Positions 59,379 to 64,000 of a DNA stretch of 64,000 bases are shown here, piece by piece; position 1 is the stretch's first letter; every line of letters begins with the position of its first letter. A program made the position numbers and the translations under genes. Location of the stretch: NCBI GenBank assembly GCA_900541135.1, contig UQIG01000001.1, positions 62,001-126,000 of the forward strand, in the 5' to 3' direction. The DNA comes from an uncultured Collinsella sp. Its GTDB lineage: Bacteria; Actinomycetota; Coriobacteriia; Coriobacteriales; Coriobacteriaceae. Below the pieces are notes generated by a model. That model saw only the letters and a program-made list of their open reading frames with translations. It was not told the DNA's origin and searched no databases.

Positions 59379-62216
59379 CTATAGCGAAACGGATCCGTAT
59401 TTCTTGATGCGGGCGAGTATGTTTTTGAGCTTGTTAAAGTCGAGCGGTTTGGGCAGATGGGCGTTCATACCGGCATCGTGTGCCGCCTTGGCGTCCTCGT
59501 TGAAGGCGTTGGCAGTGAGCGCGATGATGGGGATGTCGGCTGCATCGGCCTTTTCGCTCAGACGAATCGCGCGGGTTGCCTCGTAGCCATCCATGCCCGG
59601 CATCATGATGTCCATCAGGATCGCATCGAAGCTGCCGGCGGGACGACTAACGTATAGGTCGACTGCTTTGTTGCCGTCGGCGGCGCGCGTTACGACGATG
59701 CCTTCGCTTTCGAGTAGAGCCTGGGCAATTTCGGCATTGAGCTCGTTGTCTTCTGCCAAAAGGACGTTCATGCCGGCAAGCGAGCAACTGTATGCCTGCT
59801 TGGACGCACGTTCTTTTGCCTGAGGGTTCTTGTCGATATCGAGCGGTATCTGGACGTTGAACGTGCTTCCCGCGCCAACCTCACTCGAAATCTCAATCGT
59901 GCCGCCCATCATATCGATGAGCGATTTGACGATAGACATGCCAATGCCGGTTCCTTGGAACTTGCTGCGCGCATCGTCGCCTTCCTGGGCAAACGGCTCG
60001 TAAATGTGCGTCAAAAACTCGGGCGTCATACCAATGCCGGTATCCGAGACGCTAAAGCAAAACACGGCGTGCTCGTCGTCGACCGGTTTGATGGTCGATG
60101 AGAACGTGACGGTGCCTCCGTGCTTGTTGTACTTGATGCTGTTGTCGAGCAGGTTGACAAGGATCTGCCGAATATGGGTGGGGCTGCCGATCATATATTG
60201 GTCGACAGCGTAGGGCTCGCTGGTGTCGAGCATGGTTATGCCGCGGTCCGATGCGCGGAGCTTGCACAGTACGAGCGCATTGTCGCACAGCTCTTTAAGG
60301 TTGAATGATTCGTGCTCGAGCGTCACTTTGCACTCCTCGATCCTGCCCATCTCGAGGATGTCGTTAATCAGTGACAGCAGGTGATTGGCGGCAACGCGCG
60401 CCTTGGCGCGGCTTTCGCGGGCGACCTGCATGTCGCCTTCTCTCAATTCCTCAATTTCGATAAGGCCCAGGATGCCGTTGAGCGGCGTGCGGATGTCGTG
60501 GCTCATGCGCGTGAGGAAAGCGGTTTTGGCGGCGTTGGCGGCATCAGCTTTCTGCCGTTCCTCCTGTGCGCGGTAAAGCGACCAGACAAGGATGGCGATG
60601 CTGGTGAGCAAGATGCAGATGATAACAGTCGCAATGGCGGTGCGGTTACGATAGAAAAACTGGAACGTGTCCGATTCTTGCGCCGAGTACGATGTGGGGA
60701 AATAGCTGTTTGCAGAGAGCGATTCACCTGCATTGACGATGCCCTTATTGATGATTCCCAGCAGCTCGGGCTTGCCGCGCGAAATTAAACACGATAGCTG
60801 CGCCGTGTTGGTGAGTTCCTGTGTTTCGAAATCCTCGATGTCGTAGGTGTCGCGGAGAGTTTCCAGGCGCGTGCTGGGGACAATGATGCAACGTGCCTTC
60901 CCCTCATTGAGGGCTTTGAGCACCTCGCCGTCATTCGAGTACTCGGTTACTGTTGCGTTCGGGAAGAGACTTTCGAGCTCAAAACGGTTAACGATTGTGC
61001 TCTTTGTACAAGCGATGTTCTTAAGGTCGCTGTTCAGGTTTTTGCCACTGTGAATGGCGGTCAGCGAAACCGTTCCCATCGAGTTTGACTGGATGACTCC
61101 TGTCTGCTCGGCGAGCCAGTAGTCGCGAAACAATGGCAGGGCGACATCGATGGTTCCGTTGGAAAGGGCTTTGATCATTTGCCTATTGTTCGAGAGTGCG
61201 ATTGTTTTGACCGTAATACCAAACTTGTCGTGCAACGTCGTTGCAAGCGAGGCGAGCGATCCTTCCATCTCGCCGTCGTCATTTTGCGTGCAGTAGGGAA
61301 GTTGGTTTTCAAGATAGCCGAGCGTGATGGTATTGCCGTTTGCTTTGAGCCAGGTGGTCTCGGGGCCGGTGAGCGATGACGAGCCACTGTTTTGGGTCGA
61401 GTAACTCGATTTGACTTCCTCGTTATAGCGCGGGTTATCGCGGGCGATGGTCGTCATGGCGGCGTTGATGTCGTTCATCAGATCGGGGCGGCTTTTGGGA
61501 ACGGCAAAATAGTAGTCGCTCGAGCCTACGTAGAACATGGGTGACGCATCGGGCGACGAAATGGTATCGTTCATGATGACGGCGTCGACCTCGCCGTCTG
61601 CAAGCGCCTCAAAGAGGGCACTGCCGGTGTCGATTTCTTTATAGGTGCAGGTGACGCCTTCGTCGGCGAGCCACTGCTGGCCGACGATAGTTTGCATAAC
61701 GCCAGAGTTGCAGCCGATGGTGAGGCCTTGGAGCGCCTGGGGGTCACCCTTGGCCAGATCGTCGCGGTCGGGCCTGGCGTAGATGTAGTAGCGCTCGGTG
61801 CCCTCGGGGTTCGAGGAAAAGAGCAGCTTCTGCTCGCGTTCTGCCGAATACGAGATGTTGGGCATGAGGTCGATTTCGCCTGCTTCGAGCATGTCCATAA
61901 GCTCGGAGAAGGTGCCGCTAACGTATTCGTATTGCCAGCCCTTTGTGTAATACGAGAGGGTCTGGAGGTACTCGTAGCCCCACCCCGAGAGCCGCTCGCC
62001 CGGCATGCCTTCCTGGAAGCCTTTGTTGTTGACGAGCCAGCCAACGCGGACCGTCTTGACCTGCTGGTCGGAGTCGGCGGCAAAGGCGGGGGCGGGCATG
62101 ACGGCGCTCAGTATGGCGAGCGCGGCAAGCGCGACGGCCAGGGTGCGATATAGAGCCAAGCGAAAGACGGCGGAAGGTTTCACATGAAATCCTATCGAGT
62201 TGAGACAGTTTCGCAT
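59379..62216 (-). CDS. BvgS-like hybrid sensor kinase with two periplasmic-type binding domains
   Basis: A 945-residue protein. A signal helix (about 22-46) is followed by two SBP_bac_3 domains (about 55-270, TVRVGWLVNNKGFQEG; and 300-500, TITLGYLENQLPYCTQ), a membrane helix (about 528-550), HisKA with RMSHDIRTPLNGILGL (His about 570), HATPase with N-box ILVNLLDNSIKYNKHGG and SDTGIGM, and a C-terminal receiver with the phospho-Asp in AILMDIMMPGMDG (about 867). No Hpt domain or response regulator is adjacent, so the output partner is elsewhere. Possible starts are 62216 or a nearby GTG after AGGAT. The dual Venus-flytrap layout suggests sensing of an amino acid or similar ligand. Confidence 0.93.
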   Translation of the reverse strand: MRNCLNSIGFHVKPSAVFRLALYRTLAVALAALAILSAVMPAPAFAADSDQQVKTVRVGWLVNNKGFQEGMPGERLSGWGYEYLQTLSYYTKGWQYEYVSGTFSELMDMLEAGEIDLMPNISYSAEREQKLLFSSNPEGTERYYIYARPDRDDLAKGDPQALQGLTIGCNSGVMQTIVGQQWLADEGVTCTYKEIDTGSALFEALADGEVDAVIMNDTISSPDASPMFYVGSSDYYFAVPKSRPDLMNDINAAMTTIARDNPRYNEEVKSSYSTQNSGSSSLTGPETTWLKANGNTITLGYLENQLPYCTQNDDGEMEGSLASLATTLHDKFGITVKTIALSNNRQMIKALSNGTIDVALPLFRDYWLAEQTGVIQSNSMGTVSLTAIHSGKNLNSDLKNIACTKSTIVNRFELESLFPNATVTEYSNDGEVLKALNEGKARCIIVPSTRLETLRDTYDIEDFETQELTNTAQLSCLISRGKPELLGIINKGIVNAGESLSANSYFPTSYSAQESDTFQFFYRNRTAIATVIICILLTSIAILVWSLYRAQEERQKADAANAAKTAFLTRMSHDIRTPLNGILGLIEIEELREGDMQVARESRAKARVAANHLLSLINDILEMGRIEECKVTLEHESFNLKELCDNALVLCKLRASDRGITMLDTSEPYAVDQYMIGSPTHIRQILVNLLDNSIKYNKHGGTVTFSSTIKPVDDEHAVFCFSVSDTGIGMTPEFLTHIYEPFAQEGDDARSKFQGTGIGMSIVKSLIDMMGGTIEISSEVGAGSTFNVQIPLDIDKNPQAKERASKQAYSCSLAGMNVLLAEDNELNAEIAQALLESEGIVVTRAADGNKAVDLYVSRPAGSFDAILMDIMMPGMDGYEATRAIRLSEKADAADIPIIALTANAFNEDAKAAHDAGMNAHLPKPLDFNKLKNILARIKKYGSVSL

Positions 62217-62270
62217 AAGGATACCAGCTCAGCCTGCCCATTCAGCCGCCGCACCGCTAAACGGTCACTC

Positions 62271-62301
62271 CCGGCAGTTGGGGACAGTCCCTTTCTGCCG
62301 G
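62271..62301. repeat. CCGGCAG-GGGACAGTCCC palindrome
   Basis: CCGGCAGTTGGGGACAGTCCC continues into TTTCTGCCGG: outer arms CCGGCAG/CTGCCGG surround the GGGACAGTCCC core shared with other intergenic palindromes here. Confidence 0.6.
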
Positions 62302-62353
62302 GTGTGGGACAATAACGAGCGAATGTGATTGGGCGTCTGGAAAAGGGGTCGCG

Positions 62354-62779
62354 ATGAACAAGTTGAGGACGCTTGCCGACGTGTTGCGCCAGGCTGGCTT
62401 TGCACGCATCACGGGCCTGTTTCTCGTCTTCTATCTGCTGTGCTCGACGGCCGTCTGGCTGTCCGAGCCCACGACCCTTACGTTTGGCGACGGCCTCTGG
62501 TTTAGCTTTGAGACCGTATCGACCATCGGCTTTGGCGATATCCCGGCCGAGACGCCGGTTGCCCGCGCTATCACCGTCGTTTTGAGCGTCATCAGCATCT
62601 TCTACATCGCCATGCTCACGGGCGTGGCGGTGAACTACTGCAATACGCTCATCAAGATGCGCCAAAAGGACACCATGGCGCGCTTTATGGACGATCTTGA
62701 GCATTTGGAAGAGCTCGATCGTGACGAGCTTGCCGACCTATCGCGCCGTGTGCGCGAATATCGCCGACGCCAACGCTAG
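62354..62779 (+). CDS. Two-helix potassium channel-type protein
   Basis: A 141-residue protein with two membrane helices (about 16-36 and 73-95) around a pore loop with the selectivity filter TVSTIGFGDIP (about 55-60 for TIGFGD). A cytosolic charged helix forms the C-terminus (DDLEHLEELDRDELADLSRRV). This is the Ion_trans_2/KcsA-like fold without a regulatory RCK domain. The GFGD filter, rather than GYGD, is a known variant. It would tetramerise and carry K+. Confidence 0.88.
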   Translation: MNKLRTLADVLRQAGFARITGLFLVFYLLCSTAVWLSEPTTLTFGDGLWFSFETVSTIGFGDIPAETPVARAITVVLSVISIFYIAMLTGVAVNYCNTLIKMRQKDTMARFMDDLEHLEELDRDELADLSRRVREYRRRQR

Positions 62780-62815
62780 AACGGGCGCCGCGCGTCACGA
62801 TGAGGGGGACTAAAT

Positions 62816-63349
62816 ATGAATATCACGGTATACCTGGGCGCCAGCGTTGGTAACGACCCAGCATTTTTGCCTGCGGTGCAAGAGCTGGGCAACTGGATTG
62901 GCTCCAACGGGCACGCGCTGGTATACGGCGGGTCCAAATCGGGCCTGATGGGTGCGCTCGCCGATAGCGTACTCGATGCCGGTGGACACGTGACGGGCGT
63001 GGAGCCGAGCTTTTTTATCGAGGCCGAGTTTCAGCACGATGGCATCGACGACCTCATCGTGACGAGCGACATGGCCGAGCGCAAGGCCAAGATGATTGAG
63101 CTCGGTGACGCGTTCATCGCCTTTCCCGGTGGGACGGGTACGCTCGAGGAGATTGCCGAGGTCATGTCGGCCGTGTCGCTGGGGCATCTGAGTGCGCCGT
63201 GCATCCTGTATAACTTGGACGGCTACTACAACGACCTCAAGTCGCTGCTCGGGCACATGATTGATAAGGGACTTTCGAGCCCGAGGCGCCAGCACGGCAT
63301 CTACTTCGCCGACGATTTGCGCGAGATTGCCTCGATTATCAACGGATAA
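62816..63349 (+). CDS. LOG-family nucleoside 5'-monophosphate phosphoribohydrolase-like protein
   Basis: A 177-residue Rossmann protein of the LOG/TIGR00730 family. The start MNITVYLGASVGND matches the family, as do LVYGGSKSGLMGALAD, ERKAKMIELGDAFIAFPGGTGTLEEIAEV (PGGTGTxxE motif, about 104-112) and ILYNLDGYYNDL. Members cut N6-modified AMP or related nucleotides to base and ribose 5-phosphate; many annotated lysine decarboxylases belong here. 36 bases after the channel gene on the same strand. Confidence 0.92.
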   Translation: MNITVYLGASVGNDPAFLPAVQELGNWIGSNGHALVYGGSKSGLMGALADSVLDAGGHVTGVEPSFFIEAEFQHDGIDDLIVTSDMAERKAKMIELGDAFIAFPGGTGTLEEIAEVMSAVSLGHLSAPCILYNLDGYYNDLKSLLGHMIDKGLSSPRRQHGIYFADDLREIASIING

Positions 63350-63474
63350 GTCTTGAGCCTGCTCCGCTATGACTCCCAATGGTGCCGTTTGCGGCGCAGA
63401 CGGTTGGCTCGTTCGGGCAACGCTCGCTCTACAATAAAACGTATCTTTGTCGATTTTGACCACGGGAGGTCCCG

Positions 63475-64000
63475 TTGGATAACCTTGCAAAACCCAAAAA
63501 CCGTGCGCTGTTTTTAGTGAGCGTGGCCGTGACCGGTGCGTTTGCGGGCGCCGCGGTCTGGCTGTTTTTCTTTGCGATGGAGCACGGTATCGACTATCTA
63601 TGGACCGAGATCCCTCATATGCTGGGCGTCGCTTCGCCCGAGCTCGCGAGCGGTCCGTTCGGTTTTTTGCCGTACCCGTTTTTCGTCTGCCTGCTGGGCG
63701 GCCTGCTGATCGGTCTGTACGAAAAGCTTACGGGCACCAAAACCGACGACCTCAACCAGGTGATGGCCAAGGTCAAACAAGACGGACGCTACCCGTATGA
63801 CAATCTGGGCAAGCTTTCGCTCGCGGCATTGCTGCCGCTGCTGTTTGGCGGAAGTATTGGACCGGAGGCCGGCCTGACCGGCGTTAACGCGGGTCTGTGC
63901 AGCTGGGTCGGCGACCGCATGCGCCGCTTTGGCGCCGAGTTTAGGGAGCTTACGCTGCTGGGTACCCAGGCTGCCCTGACGGCGCTCTTTACCGCGCCCG
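63475..64000 (+). CDS. ClC-type chloride channel/antiporter (partial)
   Basis: The frame runs from a TTG (63475) behind GGGAGG to the window end, 175 codons. It opens DNLAKPKNRALFLVS, with a membrane helix (AVTGAFAGAAVWLFFFAM), a second at about 65-80, and the ClC selectivity motif GGSIGPEAGLTG near residue 125-136. A TACAAT -10-like element lies about 45 bases upstream of the start. The C-terminal part is outside the window. GSIGPE is the diagnostic ClC signature. Confidence 0.85.
   Translation, partial: MDNLAKPKNRALFLVSVAVTGAFAGAAVWLFFFAMEHGIDYLWTEIPHMLGVASPELASGPFGFLPYPFFVCLLGGLLIGLYEKLTGTKTDDLNQVMAKVKQDGRYPYDNLGKLSLAALLPLLFGGSIGPEAGLTGVNAGLCSWVGDRMRRFGAEFRELTLLGTQAALTALFTAP

Noticed and set aside
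1..64000. tRNA, rRNA, insertion-sequence transposase or integrase genes
   Set aside because: None could be recognised on either strand. The integrase and relaxase expected for the conjugative element are not in the window.

Overview
The window looks like a high-GC Gram-positive gut actinobacterium of the class Coriobacteriia, most probably Collinsella or a close relative. This rests on base composition, LPxTG-type surface proteins, a ParE/ParC pair, the CXXC small protein/4Fe-4S/TlpA redox operon and the general gene style; no rRNA or tRNA gene is present to fix it.

Region 1 (1-12,760, nearly all minus strand) is the end of an integrative conjugative element. Read from its right end it carries an excisionase-like protein, a second small DNA-binding protein, a winged-helix replication-type protein, a DnaC-like ATPase, an unknown protein, a PcfB-like protein, the VirD4 coupling protein, a Maff2-like membrane protein, PrgI-like and VirB4 proteins, a two-domain wall hydrolase, a secreted protein, a VirB6/TrbL-like membrane protein and small unknowns. 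The relaxase and integrase must lie to the left, outside the window.

Region 2 (12,740-18,540) is a stack of insertions. Three direct repeats resembling the last codons of guaA (encoding IEWE/IEWV then stop) lie at about 12,741, 15,191 and 17,751, as expected from successive integration at a guaA 3' end. The first interval holds a YjdF-family gene with a structured leader and an Abi_2 (AbiF/AbiD-like) HEPN protein followed by two copies of a small hairpin RNA. The second holds three SAM methyltransferases behind an iron-box-like operator. Beyond the third repeat lies a ToxN/AbiQ-like endoribonuclease gene preceded by about 320 bases of highly folded RNA sequence. Two candidate RNA-antitoxin systems therefore sit within 5 kb of each other.

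Region 3 (19,000-26,400) is accessory: an unknown 559-residue protein convergent with a WYL regulator, two tiny membrane proteins, a MerR regulator with a carboxymuconolactone decarboxylase-cupin fusion, a gene fragment, an LPxTG protein and a flavodoxin-like reductase.

Region 4 (26,500-64,000) is mostly core chromosome: parC/parE, a lipoprotein, a 1,455-residue surface protein with a LuxR-type regulator upstream, a stand-alone GMP synthase ATP-pyrophosphatase subunit with an apparent single-base frameshift, a two-component system beside a membrane redox operon, a large MacB-like ABC protein, two MgtA-type P-type ATPases around an orphan winged-helix regulator with a 51-residue membrane protein downstream, a tRNA dihydrouridine synthase, glutaredoxin, an HTH-TipAS regulator, TrmO, a PatB/MalY aminotransferase, a flavin/PNPOx protein, a BvgS-like hybrid kinase, a K+ channel, a LOG-family protein and the start of a ClC channel. 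Intergenic palindromes built on the word CAAAGGGACAGTCCCTTTG recur here.
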